Assembly (NCBI GenBank): GCA_014360995.1
Contig: JACIWL010000007.1
Span: 1 to 60,072, forward strand
Length of the DNA stretch: 60,072 nt
Direction of reading: 5' to 3'
Origin: Candidatus Bipolaricaulota bacterium
GTDB taxonomy: Bacteria; Bipolaricaulota; Bipolaricaulia; Bipolaricaulales; Bipolaricaulaceae
Part shown: in pieces, positions 1-7,976 of the stretch
How the letters are laid out: the number at the start of each line of letters is the position of its first letter
How positions within the stretch are numbered: the stretch's first letter is position 1
The notes under the pieces: model-generated
What the model was told of the DNA's origin: nothing
Databases searched by the model: none
What the model saw: the letters and a program-made list of their open reading frames with translations, nothing else
Program-made: the position numbers and the translations under genes

Positions 1-545
1 CGGCTTCCGATGTAGCGGGCTTGGCGCATCACCTCCACCACGCCAATGGCGTACGCCAGCGTCGTGTCCTTGAGGACCACAGCGAATTCGTTTCCCCAAC
101 CGGCTAAAGAAAGGCGAAGAGCCTGAGGAAGGAGAACGTAGCGGATGGCCTGCAAGCGGGAAAGACCGAGAGCCCGGGCGGCCAAGGCCTGCCCCAAGGG
201 GATGGACTGCAAAGCGCCCCGGAATATCTCTGCCTGATAAGCGGAAGAACGAAGCCCCAAGGCCAGTACTGCCGCAAGAAAAGGGGAGATCCGGAGGCCA
301 AATTGCGCGGGCCCAAACCACATAAGCAAAAGGAGGAGGATCTCTGGGATACTGCGAAAGATCCAGGCGTAGCCAGCGGCAAGGACCTTGAGCGGCCTTG
401 GCCCATAGACCTCCAAAAGGGCAATCACCACCCCCAAGATGAAGCCCACCCCCAAAAGCCCGCCTAAAAGGGCCAGATTCACGGAAAGGCCCTGGAGGAG
501 CGTGGGGAGATACGACCAAACCCGCAGCCAGTGTTCCAGGGTCAA
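1..545 (-). CDS. Polar amino-acid ABC transporter permease (HisM/GlnP type), 3' end cut by the window edge
   Basis: Inner-membrane permease that would import an amino acid together with the binding protein just upstream. The frame is open from the window edge to a TTG start at 545. It reads through hydrophobic segments and then a loop resembling the family EAA coupling motif, with GALQSIPLGQALAARALGLS followed by LPQALRLSLAGWGNEF and a LLKDTTLA-like LKDTTLAYAIGVVE stretch. These are typical of the last two thirds of HisM/GlnP proteins. About 181 codons are present of the usual 215-230. Upstream of the TTG the frame closes at a TGA (567-569) and no ATG is available. A GAGGAG sequence lies about 15 bases before the TTG, inside the loop of a strong hairpin. 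The C-terminus lies outside the window, and an ATPase gene probably follows there. Confidence 0.85.
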   Translation of the reverse strand, partial: MTLEHWLRVWSYLPTLLQGLSVNLALLGGLLGVGFILGVVIALLEVYGPRPLKVLAAGYAWIFRSIPEILLLLLMWFGPAQFGLRISPFLAAVLALGLRSSAYQAEIFRGALQSIPLGQALAARALGLSRLQAIRYVLLPQALRLSLAGWGNEFAVVLKDTTLAYAIGVVEVMRQARYIGS

Positions 546-553
546 GGGAGAAA

Positions 554-578
554 GGGGGAGGCCTCCTCAGCCTCCCCC
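554..578 (-). promoter_or_regulatory. Intercistronic hairpin with the permease ribosome binding site in its loop
   Basis: Perfect 9-bp inverted repeat (GGGGGAGGC / GCCTCCCCC) with a 7-base loop that, on the minus strand, reads TGAGGAG. It lies between the binding-protein stop (587) and the permease TTG (545). Only three T residues follow, so it is a poor intrinsic terminator. It may instead protect the 3' end of the binding-protein message and limit permease translation. This is a common way to make more binding protein than permease. Confidence 0.55.
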
Positions 579-586
579 GCGCACGT

Positions 587-1450
587 TTACTTCACAAGCT
601 CCCGGACCTTTTGGGCCAAGCACGCTGCGTAAGCCACCGGGTCTTTATTCACTCGCAGAATGTCGATGCACGCCTCCCACGCGGCCTCGATGGCCTCAAG
701 CGGGTTCCCAAAATAGGCGGCTACGAGATTATCCCAAGCTCCGCTCTCCTTTAGCTTCTTAATCCCTCTCTCGATGCGGGGGAGGATTCCCTTGGGATCA
801 CCCTTGGCCACGAGAAATCCAAATTCCTCATAGGTCTTGATCACGCCGACGATGAGGAGCTGGCCCGGATACTGCCGCACCGCCTGCTCGGAAGGGGCTT
901 CATCCTGAATCACCGCGTCCACCCGGCCGGCAAGAAGGTCCATGACGGCTTCCGGATAAGTCTCGTAAAGCACGAGCTCCACGGCCACGCCCTTGGCGAT
1001 GAGGTTATCCTCCACCCAGAAGGCGCCGGTGGTGCCGCGCTGGGCCGCCACTTTCCGCCCAGGCATGAGAGCAGTAATCACGTTCAGCCCGGAATCGGCC
1101 CGCACAAGCACCGTCTGATCCGAGGACCAATACGGGGAGGAGAAGTCCACCACCTGGGCCCGCTCGGCGGTGATGGTGAACCCGGATGCGCCAATGTCTA
1201 CCTTCCCCGCGATGACGGCAGGAATAATGGAGTCGAAGGCAATGTCCTGGATTTCGATTTCATAGCCCTCAAGGACGGCGATCATCCTCATCACATCCAA
1301 ATCAAACCCGAGCATCTCGCCTTTGGCAGAAACCCATTCGAACGGAGGCCAGGCGGCATCCGTGCCGACAATAAACTTTTCCGCAGCCAGCCCGCTAAGG
1401 GCCACTACCCCGAAAACTAGGATTCCTACTAGCACCCCTCGTGACGCCAT
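587..1450 (-). CDS. Periplasmic amino-acid-binding protein of an ABC importer
   Basis: Solute-binding protein of the bacterial extracellular family 3 (SBP_bac_3, polar amino acids), 287 aa. An N-terminal signal peptide (residues 1-22, hydrophobic, ending LSGLAA) is followed by the start of the mature fold, VGTDAAWPPFEW. Typical family elements follow: GFDLDVMRMIA, the DIGASGFTITAERAQVVDFS stretch that contacts ligand, and a second-lobe segment beginning VAAQRGTTGAFWVED. There is no lipobox, so it is probably soluble or held by the uncleaved leader. An extra C-terminal helix after the usual end contains two cysteines. Start chosen at ATG 1450 with GGGAGGTGG just upstream. The ligand cannot be told from sequence. 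It forms an operon with the permease downstream. Confidence 0.88.
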   Translation of the reverse strand: MASRGVLVGILVFGVVALSGLAAEKFIVGTDAAWPPFEWVSAKGEMLGFDLDVMRMIAVLEGYEIEIQDIAFDSIIPAVIAGKVDIGASGFTITAERAQVVDFSSPYWSSDQTVLVRADSGLNVITALMPGRKVAAQRGTTGAFWVEDNLIAKGVAVELVLYETYPEAVMDLLAGRVDAVIQDEAPSEQAVRQYPGQLLIVGVIKTYEEFGFLVAKGDPKGILPRIERGIKKLKESGAWDNLVAAYFGNPLEAIEAAWEACIDILRVNKDPVAYAACLAQKVRELVK

Positions 1451-1461
1451 GGGACCACCTC

Positions 1462-1496
1462 CCAAGCAAAAGTTAGCCCAACTATAGTTTGCTTGG
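1462..1496. promoter_or_regulatory. Inverted repeat (putative operator) over the -10 of the amino-acid transporter promoter
   Basis: CCAAGCAAA at 1462-1470 and its exact reverse complement TTTGCTTGG at 1488-1496 are separated by 17 bases. The repeat brackets the -10 hexamer of the promoter at 1481-1509, and only one arm would be transcribed, so it is better explained as a DNA operator than as an RNA hairpin. The regulator is not in the window. Confidence 0.45.
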
Positions 1497-1509
1497 TGGC
1501 CAAGGTCAA
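1481..1509 (-). promoter_or_regulatory. Sigma-70-type promoter for the amino-acid transporter operon
   Basis: On the minus strand: TTGACC (1509-1504), a 17-base spacer, then TATAGT (1486-1481). Expected transcription start is near 1474, about 24 bases before the ATG at 1450. The -35 overlaps the last codons of the LemA-like gene upstream, so the transporter is a separate transcription unit. Confidence 0.6.
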
Positions 1510-2054
1510 AGGGTGGAAAGGTGGCGGCGGGCCAACTCCTTTTCCTCCCCGGGGAGGGCAAAAGGCTCGGGCTTCTTTTTGCCCCGCGCAAGCAATTTGT
1601 AGGAAAAACCGCGGGTGAGCTCATACCACTGGAGGACGAGCTCGTTATAGCGGTTTTTGAAGATGTCAAGCTCCTCGTCGGCTGTGGCCAGGCGGTTTTG
1701 CGCTTTGCGCACACGTTCTTCCCGCTCCCGCGGAAGAGCCCGGTAGATTCCGCGCAAAACCATCTCCACCCGCTCGTCGGCCTCCGCCAACGCCCGGGGA
1801 TCATCCTTGCTTTTCCGCAAGATATCGAGCGCCTCTTGCAATTTCCCCGTGCCTTCCGGGGCGTAGCCCGCCCCTCGTAGCGCCGAAAGAAGTTCTTCCA
1901 AGGCCAAAATGCGGGCGTCCATGGCGGAGATCACGGCCTGCCAAGCTTTCGCCATCTCTTTTTCCAGACGGGCGAAGATCCTCTTTGCCCGTAGGAACGA
2001 GGCCAATCCGATCACGCCCAAGACGGCCAAAGCCACAAGGATCGTGCCTACCAT
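1506..2054 (-). CDS. LemA-like membrane-anchored coiled-coil protein
   Basis: 182 aa: one N-terminal membrane segment (residues 2-20) followed by a long helical, charged region with heptad-like spacing and an arginine/lysine-rich C-terminus. Layout (short N-terminal anchor, then helical bundle) matches LemA proteins, but the sequence is only distantly like the LemA encoded at 3694-4251. In particular the LemA signature around R-x-D-L-I-P-N is absent. It starts at ATG 2054, overlapping the end of the DUF2207 gene by 7 bases, so the two are translationally coupled. Function unknown. Its place beside lemA and DUF2207 suggests one membrane complex. Confidence 0.6.
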   Translation of the reverse strand: MVGTILVALAVLGVIGLASFLRAKRIFARLEKEMAKAWQAVISAMDARILALEELLSALRGAGYAPEGTGKLQEALDILRKSKDDPRALAEADERVEMVLRGIYRALPREREERVRKAQNRLATADEELDIFKNRYNELVLQWYELTRGFSYKLLARGKKKPEPFALPGEEKELARRHLSTL

Positions 2055-3697
2055 GCTCTTCCTCCGCCTCCGCCCATTCCGCCGCCGGAAAAGCCCCTTC
2101 CGCCAAATCCGGACCCCCCGCTCCACCCCCCGCGGGAAGCCGTGCGGGGAACGGCTGTCACTGCGGCCTGGCTGAGGGAGTGGAATAGGATAAACCGCGC
2201 GGGAAAGGCCGCGGGAACCCAGGGTCCGCGGGCCTCGTACCAGCTCGGGGGCGCTGTGAGCACCCCGGCAAATTTCTCCACCCAAAGATCGCTCATCCCC
2301 AAAGCCACTGCATAGGGAAGAAGCTCTTCAAAATGCTTTTCCCTGGCGGCAAACTCAATGCGGTCCACTTCCGCCCGGCGGATGTACTCCCCAAGCCCCA
2401 ACACCCAGCGCAAAGCCTCTACTCCCTTTTGCGCTTTGCGGGGCATATAGGGAGCGAAAAGAAGGACAATGCCCCCGGAAATCATCACTGTTATTCCCAG
2501 GTATACGTTGCCGAAAAGAAAGATAAAGAGGAGGCCTAAAACGGCAATCCCTAGCCCCAAGGCCCGCCAGCGGGCCCGAATCACCTCGGGATTGGCCAAA
2601 TAAAAGCCTCTGTCCACAAGCTCGATAAAGAGCTTCGCCCGCAAACCCGGGATCTTTTCGTAGAGCTTGTATTTGAGATCGGAAAACTTTGGCCCTTCCT
2701 TCTTTTCGGCAAAAAGGGCCGCGCGCAGGGCCTCCTCAAAGGGAGTAAGCTCCTCGCCCCCCTTTTGGGGGATAAGCCTAAAGTCGTTTTCCTCCTCGCG
2801 AATTTTCAGCCAGCCCTTTGTGGCGAGGGAAATGATCCCAGCGGTAAAATCGCGGGGGTCAAACCGGTCGTCCACAAGGACACCGGCCTCCGCCGGCCCA
2901 AGCCCAGGCGGCGGTTTGAACTCCGGGGCCACCGTACCCACTTTGGGATCCCGCCCCCACCGCCACCAAACTAAAGTCATCCCCAAAAGGACGAAGAGGG
3001 GGATGGCGGCGTAGACGTTGTCCTCCAGAAACCAAAGAAAACGCTGGCCAAACCCGGGAAGGACGATGTAGCTTGAGGGCACCCGCACGGCCACCGTTAT
3101 TCCCTCGCCCGGGGAAAGATCCCTCGCTTCCCCCTTGAGCTTTCCCTCCTCCCATGAAAGCACAAAAGGCGTGGGACTTCCATATGGGCCTAGGTACCCC
3201 AAAAACCGCACATCCTCCGCAGGGATCTCAGAAGGGATGAGGATTTCCACTGAAGCATGCCGAATGGGCATGGTCCAGGCGGTGCCAATGGCGTTCCAGT
3301 AGAGCTCGACCTCCTCTCCATAGCGCACCAAGGCCCGAAAAACGCGGTAACGGATGGTGTAAGAAACAAGTCCCCGCACGGTGACGTTGGGGTCCCCTAT
3401 TTTTATAACAAGGCTTTCCCCCTCGCGACGAGCTTCATAGGGGATGGGCCGATCATCCTGGGAAACCTCCAAAAGCTTCAGGCGCAGGCGGTAGCGTTCC
3501 CCAGTAGGAAGGCGATAGGAAAAAGGGATCTCCCGGATGATCCCGTGGCGGGGGAGGTCAAAGAAAACCGCGATTTTTTCGGTGACCTCCAGGCTCGCGT
3601 CGGTGCCGATTTTAAGAGTGACGGAAAAGTCATGGATCTCCTGGGCCAGGCCCCAAAACGGCCAAAGGAGGATGAGGGCAAAGAGAGCCCTTCTCAT
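2048..3697 (-). CDS. DUF2207 predicted membrane protein
   Basis: 549 aa. A signal peptide (1-18) precedes an exported domain of about 200 residues that opens with IHDFSVTLKIGTDASLEVTE, the typical DUF2207 beginning. One membrane span follows near 220-245 (AAIPLFVLLGMTLVWWRWG), then a cytosolic part, then two more hydrophobic segments near 380-420. The extreme C-terminus is a glycine/serine-rich tail of about 30 residues ending GGGMGGGGGRAW, a hallmark of this family. DUF2207 genes are commonly next to lemA, as here, where the start overlaps the lemA stop by 4 bases (ATGA). The biochemical role of the family is not established. Confidence 0.85.
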   Translation of the reverse strand: MRRALFALILLWPFWGLAQEIHDFSVTLKIGTDASLEVTEKIAVFFDLPRHGIIREIPFSYRLPTGERYRLRLKLLEVSQDDRPIPYEARREGESLVIKIGDPNVTVRGLVSYTIRYRVFRALVRYGEEVELYWNAIGTAWTMPIRHASVEILIPSEIPAEDVRFLGYLGPYGSPTPFVLSWEEGKLKGEARDLSPGEGITVAVRVPSSYIVLPGFGQRFLWFLEDNVYAAIPLFVLLGMTLVWWRWGRDPKVGTVAPEFKPPPGLGPAEAGVLVDDRFDPRDFTAGIISLATKGWLKIREEENDFRLIPQKGGEELTPFEEALRAALFAEKKEGPKFSDLKYKLYEKIPGLRAKLFIELVDRGFYLANPEVIRARWRALGLGIAVLGLLFIFLFGNVYLGITVMISGGIVLLFAPYMPRKAQKGVEALRWVLGLGEYIRRAEVDRIEFAAREKHFEELLPYAVALGMSDLWVEKFAGVLTAPPSWYEARGPWVPAAFPARFILFHSLSQAAVTAVPRTASRGGWSGGSGFGGRGFSGGGMGGGGGRAW

Positions 3698-4251
3698 CGG
3701 GTGAAGCTCACCTTTGGGGGCTCGGCGAGGGCCTCGTCGGGGAGCATGTAGAACTCGCGGCCCTCGATGCGGAAAAGCCTGGCCACCAGGTTTTGCGGAA
3801 AAGCCCGAATAGCGTAATTTAGATCCCGAACCACTGCGTTGTAGTACCGCCGGGATCTGGCGAGCTCCTCCTCCACACCCTCAAGCGATTTCTGCAAGGC
3901 AAGGAAGTTCTCGTTGGCCTTTAGATCCGGATAATTTTCCACCACAGCGAAAAGCGTTTTCAGGGTTTCCCGCAGGGCGTTATCGGCCTCGGCTTGCTCC
4001 CTGGGGGTTTTGGCGCCAAGGGAGGCAGCGCGGGCCTGGGCGATCTTCTCGAAGATCTCGCGCTCGTGCCCGGCGTAGCCCTTCACCGTCTCCACAAGGT
4101 TAGGAATGAGGTCAGCCCGCTTGCGAAGGAGGGTGTCGATCGCTCGCCAGGCCTCCTCTGCCCGCACCTGCAAGCGCACAAGCTTGTTGTAGGTGACGGT
4201 AACCCAGACGAAAAAGAGAACAATGATCCCAAGTACAATCCACCCGACCAT
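3694..4251 (-). CDS. lemA: LemA family protein
   Basis: 185 aa, the normal length for LemA. One N-terminal membrane anchor (residues 3-22, IVLGIIVLFFVWVTVTYN) is followed by the conserved helical domain with AWRAIDTLLRKRADLIPNLV, YAGHEREIFEKIAQARA, ENYPDLKANENFL and the C-terminal block ARRYYN-like SRRYYNAVVRDLN. These are diagnostic of the family. LemA proteins are membrane-tethered helical bundles of uncertain function. First gene of a three-gene operon (lemA, DUF2207, LemA-like) joined by 4- and 7-base overlaps. An AAGGAGGCGAG ribosome site precedes the ATG. A TAGAAT box at 4273-4278 on the minus strand could be its -10, but no convincing -35 is visible. Confidence 0.92.
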   Translation of the reverse strand: MVGWIVLGIIVLFFVWVTVTYNKLVRLQVRAEEAWRAIDTLLRKRADLIPNLVETVKGYAGHEREIFEKIAQARAASLGAKTPREQAEADNALRETLKTLFAVVENYPDLKANENFLALQKSLEGVEEELARSRRYYNAVVRDLNYAIRAFPQNLVARLFRIEGREFYMLPDEALAEPPKVSFTR

Positions 4252-4459
4252 CTCGCCTCCTTGATGAAACTCATTCTACCGAAAAATCCCCTAAGAAGCC
4301 CGTCCTTCCCCTTTTGCCCCTTGCACCCAAGAGCGGAGCTCTTTCGCAAAGCAAGTCCGGATGATCGCGGTGGTGGCAAGAGGTCCTTTTCCGCCCCAGG
4401 TAAACTTTTGCCGCTTTGAGCGCAAAGGCGCGAAGTTGATCTTTCAAGAGGAGGTGGCG

Positions 4460-5110
4460 ATGGAGATCTATCTGGACACGGCGAAGGTGGAGGAGATAAG
4501 GGAGTTTGCCTGGCTCATCGATGGGGTCACCACGAATCCCACTTTGGTGGCCCAAGCTGGAAGGCCTTTCCATGAAGCCCTGCGGGAGATCTGTCAAATC
4601 GTGCACGGCCCGGTTTCCGCGGAAGTGGTGGCCCAAGACGAGGAGGGCATGGTACGCGAGGCCCAGGAGCTCGCAAGGATCGCGGACAACATCGTGATCA
4701 AGATCCCCCTCACCCAAGAGGGGCTCAAGGCCGTAAAAAGGCTCAAGGCGTTGGGGATAAGGACCAACGTGACTCTTGTTTTCTCCGCGCCCCAGGCCCT
4801 TTTAGCGGCAAAATGCGGGGCGGATTACGTCTCCCCGTTTGTGGGACGGATCGATGACCACGGCGGGGATGGGATGAGTGTAGTGGCCGAAATCCTCCAG
4901 ATCTTCCGAAACTACGAGTTCCCCACACGGGTGATTGTGGCCAGCGTGCGCCATCCCGGCCACGTGGTGGCCGCGGCCACATTGGGCGCCCACATTGCCA
5001 CCGTCCCCTATTCCGTGCTGAAGCGCCTCTTCCAACACCCCCTCACCGATCAAGGGATCGCGAGATTTCTTGCGGACTGGGAGAAAGTTCCGCGCTCGGG
5101 GACGTATTAA
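4460..5110 (+). CDS. Fructose-6-phosphate aldolase / transaldolase-like protein (FSA/TalC family)
   Basis: 216 aa, the size of the small decameric transaldolase subfamily. It catalyses either dihydroxyacetone or sedoheptulose carbon transfer on sugar phosphates in the cytosol. Motifs: N-terminal [30 protein letters not shown], the Schiff-base lysine in NIVIKIPLT (Lys81), [30 protein letters not shown], and [19 protein letters not shown] near the C-terminus. Start ATG 4460 is preceded by AGAGGAGGTGGCG. Longer upstream starts in frame lack a ribosome site. It stands alone, divergent from lemA. Sequence alone does not separate aldolase from transaldolase activity. Confidence 0.92.
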   Translation: MEIYLDTAKVEEIREFAWLIDGVTTNPTLVAQAGRPFHEALREICQIVHGPVSAEVVAQDEEGMVREAQELARIADNIVIKIPLTQEGLKAVKRLKALGIRTNVTLVFSAPQALLAAKCGADYVSPFVGRIDDHGGDGMSVVAEILQIFRNYEFPTRVIVASVRHPGHVVAAATLGAHIATVPYSVLKRLFQHPLTDQGIARFLADWEKVPRSGTY

Positions 5111-5253
5111 AGGGGCCTTTGGAAAAGCTCGATCCAAGCCTCCCAATACGAGGGGAGCGTATCCCATTCATTGGGCGGCCCATCGTTCACACAATGGACC
5201 AAGGATAGCGAACAGGGCCCGAAGCCAGAATAAACCGAAGCATTCGCAGCCGT

Positions 5254-6255
5254 TTATTGCCAGCCGTGAAGGGGGAGGTTGGCGTCTGGAACGAGGGAGA
5301 GGGGGTCAGAACGGCCAAGGACGGTGTAGCGGTGGTGGGCGCAGGCCGCGACCGTAGCGGCGTTGTCCGTGCAAAGTTCCGCGGGCGGGAAGAACACCTC
5401 CATCCCGCGCTCGGCGGCTCTTTTGGGAAAAAACTCACGCAGCCTGCGGTTGGCTGCCACCCCACCAGCCACTACAATCCTCTTTAGCTGAAATCGCCGC
5501 GCCGCCCGGAGGGCCTTTTCCACCAAAACCTCCACCACCGCCTCCAAGAAGGAGGCGCAAAGATCTGGCAATGGCGCGTCCCGATGCTCCCTAAGCCAGT
5601 AAAGGGCGGCGGTCTTGAGCCCGGCAAAGCTCATGTCGAGGCCGCTTTCCAGCATTGGCCTAGGAAACGGAATTTTCGTGGGATCGCCCTCTTGGGCCAG
5701 GGCGTCGATCTTCGGCCCAGCGGGGTAAGGAAGGCCCACAAGGCGGCCGAACTTGTCCAGGGCCTCGCCGGCGGCGTCGTCCCGGGTGCCGCCCACCACT
5801 TGGTACTCCCCCCAGCGGGGGACGGCCACAAGAAGGGTGTGCCCGCCGGAGGCGATCAGCCCCAAAAAGGGCGGCTCCACCGGCGGTTCCATGAGCTTTA
5901 GCGCGAAAAGATGGGCCGCAAGATGATTCACCCCCACCATGGGCCGATCGCAGGCCAGGGCTACCCCCGCGGCATAGGAAACGCCGACAAGAAGAGGTCC
6001 GATCAGGCCAGGTCCATAGGTCACGCCCACCAAATCCACATCGTTCCAAGAAAGCTTGGCCTTTTCCAAAGCTTCCGCGGCCAAGGCCGGAAGCTTCCGA
6101 AGGTGATCGCGGCTAGCGGCTTCGGGCACAACCCCGCCGTAGCGGGCATGAAGGTCGGTCTGGGAGTACACGAGATTCACTAAGATCTCGCGGCCGTCGC
6201 GAACGAGGGCCACGGCCGTCTCATCGCAGGAGGTCTCAATCCCAAGGACAATCAT
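5254..6255 (-). CDS. tsaD: tRNA N6-adenosine threonylcarbamoyltransferase
   Basis: 333 aa TsaD/Kae1/YgjD. Transfers the threonylcarbamoyl group to A37 of ANN-reading tRNAs, with TsaB and TsaE (not in the window). Visible ASKHA features: N-terminal VLGIETSCDETAVALV, VVPEAASRDHL, the metal-binding HLAAHLF histidines, GLIASGGHTLLV, and the C-terminal VVAGGVAANRRLRE and CTDNAATVA blocks. Start taken as the ATG sharing one base with the hpt stop (TGATG). A TTG six bases further upstream is possible but overlaps hpt more. Operon hpt-tsaD. Confidence 0.95.
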   Translation of the reverse strand: MIVLGIETSCDETAVALVRDGREILVNLVYSQTDLHARYGGVVPEAASRDHLRKLPALAAEALEKAKLSWNDVDLVGVTYGPGLIGPLLVGVSYAAGVALACDRPMVGVNHLAAHLFALKLMEPPVEPPFLGLIASGGHTLLVAVPRWGEYQVVGGTRDDAAGEALDKFGRLVGLPYPAGPKIDALAQEGDPTKIPFPRPMLESGLDMSFAGLKTAALYWLREHRDAPLPDLCASFLEAVVEVLVEKALRAARRFQLKRIVVAGGVAANRRLREFFPKRAAERGMEVFFPPAELCTDNAATVAACAHHRYTVLGRSDPLSLVPDANLPLHGWQ

Positions 6256-6827
6256 CAGCAAGAAGACGCGCGAATGTACTCGGGCTTGAGAACCCCGATG
6301 AAGGGGAGGTTGCGGTAAAGTTCGGCGTAATCCAGGCCGTAGCCCACGACAAAAACGTTCTCAGGAAGGACAAAGCCCACGTAGTCTATTGGCACTTCCA
6401 CTTCCCGTCTTTGTGGTTTGTCCAAAAGGGTGCAGACCCGGAGGGAGGCGGGATCGCGGGAGGCGAGGCGGCGGAGGATGCTGCGGAGGGTATGGCCGGT
6501 ATCCACGATGTCCTCCACGATGAGGATATCCCGCTGACCAATGGCCCGGTCCAAGTCCTTTAGGATCCGGACTTCGCCGGGAACCGTGCCATTTCTGTAG
6601 CTGGAGACGGCGATGAAGTCGTATTCCAAGGGGATATCCATGTGGCGGATGAGGTCGGCCATGAAGGGCATGGCCCCCTTTAAGATCCCGACCACCAAAA
6701 GGGGCCTTTTATAGGGATCTTTGGCCGCGCTGTTTTTGTAGTCCTGGGCGATTTGGCGGCCCAGTTCGGCCACCCTCTTTTGGATCTCCTCCGGCGAAAA
6801 AATCACCCGCTCAATCGCCTCAAGCAT
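6255..6827 (-). CDS. hpt: Hypoxanthine phosphoribosyltransferase
   Basis: 190 aa type I phosphoribosyltransferase that converts hypoxanthine (and usually guanine) plus PRPP to the nucleotide, i.e. purine salvage. The PRPP loop [13 protein letters not shown] is at residues 101-113. The flanking [19 protein letters not shown] and [13 protein letters not shown] segments and the C-terminal [19 protein letters not shown] are characteristic. Starts at ATG 6827 after GGGGGAAT and is first in the hpt-tsaD operon. It sits directly downstream, on the same strand, of the purine catabolism/uptake operon, so salvage and breakdown of purines are neighbours. Confidence 0.95.
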   Translation of the reverse strand: MLEAIERVIFSPEEIQKRVAELGRQIAQDYKNSAAKDPYKRPLLVVGILKGAMPFMADLIRHMDIPLEYDFIAVSSYRNGTVPGEVRILKDLDRAIGQRDILIVEDIVDTGHTLRSILRRLASRDPASLRVCTLLDKPQRREVEVPIDYVGFVLPENVFVVGYGLDYAELYRNLPFIGVLKPEYIRASSC

Positions 6828-7124
6828 GGGAAATTCCCCCAGAAAAACGGGAAGGAAGGATACCCCACCCCGGCCAAGCCTTCCACCTCTCCTTAGGATC
6901 TAGAAGCTCTCAAGCTTCAAACAATATTCTTTGGCCTCATCATCTTGGCGAAATACCAAATTCTAGGCTGGAAAAATTTTCTGCTGATTTCCTGGGAGGC
7001 TAGACACATGGCCATCAGTTAGAGAAAAAACCTGGCCATCTCATAGGCGATCTGGACATTTTTCCCACTCTGAAGGTTGGAGTAAGTTAGCGATGTGGCC
7101 TTTGGGCCTAGAGCCATTCTCGGC
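6828..7124. other. Non-coding gap of 297 bases between the purine operon and hpt
   Basis: No convincing gene was seen. It has a perfect 6-bp hairpin GAAGCT-CTCA-AGCTTC (6903-6918) without a T-run, a direct repeat TGGCCATC at 7009 and 7033, and, on the minus strand, a TATCCT box (6862-6857) that could be the hpt -10, with transcription starting about 23 bases before its ATG. The -35 is poor. The region is clearly more AT-rich than its flanks. Confidence 0.4.
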
Positions 7125-7976
7125 TTACCTTCGGTTCTGAAGGGATTGGGCGAGATCCAAAAGGAGGCTACCCGCGACTTTTCGACGGTAGTCGGCGGAG
7201 GCCCGAAGGTCGGAGATGGGCTTGGTGGCCGAAGAAAGAAGGGGAACGAGATCCCGCCAAGCCTCCGGGTCAATGGGCCTTCCCACCAGGGCCTCCTCCA
7301 CCTCCTTTGGCCTGATCACCGTGGGCGCCACCGAACCCAACGCCAGCCGCGCCTTCTTTACCCGCCCGCCCTCCGTCCAAATAAGGGCTCCCAAAGAGGC
7401 CACAGCAATCACCAGAGCCCTGCGACGCCCAACCTTGCGGAAATAGGGGTAGGGCGAGCCATCAAGAAAAGGAAGAAAAACGGAGCGCACGAGCTCTCCA
7501 GGCCGAAGGGCGGTCTTCCCCGGCCCAAGAATGAAATCACTTATCGGAAGTTCCCTTTCTCCCTCCGGGCCACAAAGCTGAACCTTAGCCTCCAAAAGAT
7601 ACAAAGGAACGAGGCTATCCCCGGCAGGAGAGGCATTGACCACGTTTCCCCCGATCGTCCCCATGGCCTGAATGGCCGGGGAGCCAATCGTTCTCAAGGC
7701 CAAGCGAAGAATGGGGAATTTTTCGGTTAAAGGCGAGGAGAGAAGCTCGGCATGGGTCACCGCCGCCCCGATAACCAGCCCCTCTTCCTTCTCCTCCAGG
7801 ACGCGAAGTTCCGAAAGTTCGCCGATGTAGACGAGGAATTGGGGGGACTCCACGCCTTTTCTCAGGCGCACAAAAAGATCAGTTCCGCCAGCTACAGGCT
7901 TTCCGCCCGCTGAAATAAGCTCCAAAGCCTCCGCAAGGTCGCGCGGCTTCACAATTCTTAGGGAGCTTTTCCACAT
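7125..7976 (-). CDS. FAD-binding (medium) subunit of a molybdenum hydroxylase, copy A
   Basis: 283 aa CoxM/XdhB/YgfM-type subunit that passes electrons from the [2Fe-2S] subunit to NAD or another acceptor. The two family FAD motifs are clear: VAGGTDLFVRLR (about 30-41) and AMGTIGGNVVNASPAGD (about 104-120). The C-terminal CO-dehydrogenase flavoprotein domain includes KVGRRRALVIAVASLGAL. Start ATG 7976 has GGGAGGTGAGG upstream and overlaps the end of the MocA-like gene by 19 bases. It is the last gene of the minus-strand purine operon. No molybdenum subunit follows it, so it must pair either with the large subunit at 21112-23451 or with one outside the window. Confidence 0.88.
   Translation of the reverse strand: MWKSSLRIVKPRDLAEALELISAGGKPVAGGTDLFVRLRKGVESPQFLVYIGELSELRVLEEKEEGLVIGAAVTHAELLSSPLTEKFPILRLALRTIGSPAIQAMGTIGGNVVNASPAGDSLVPLYLLEAKVQLCGPEGERELPISDFILGPGKTALRPGELVRSVFLPFLDGSPYPYFRKVGRRRALVIAVASLGALIWTEGGRVKKARLALGSVAPTVIRPKEVEEALVGRPIDPEAWRDLVPLLSSATKPISDLRASADYRRKVAGSLLLDLAQSLQNRR

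Noticed and set aside
5111-5253. Possible terminator or RNA gene between the aldolase and tsaD
   Set aside because: Only a weak 7-bp repeat (AATAAAC/GTTTATT) with a 16-base loop and no T-run; no convincing structure.
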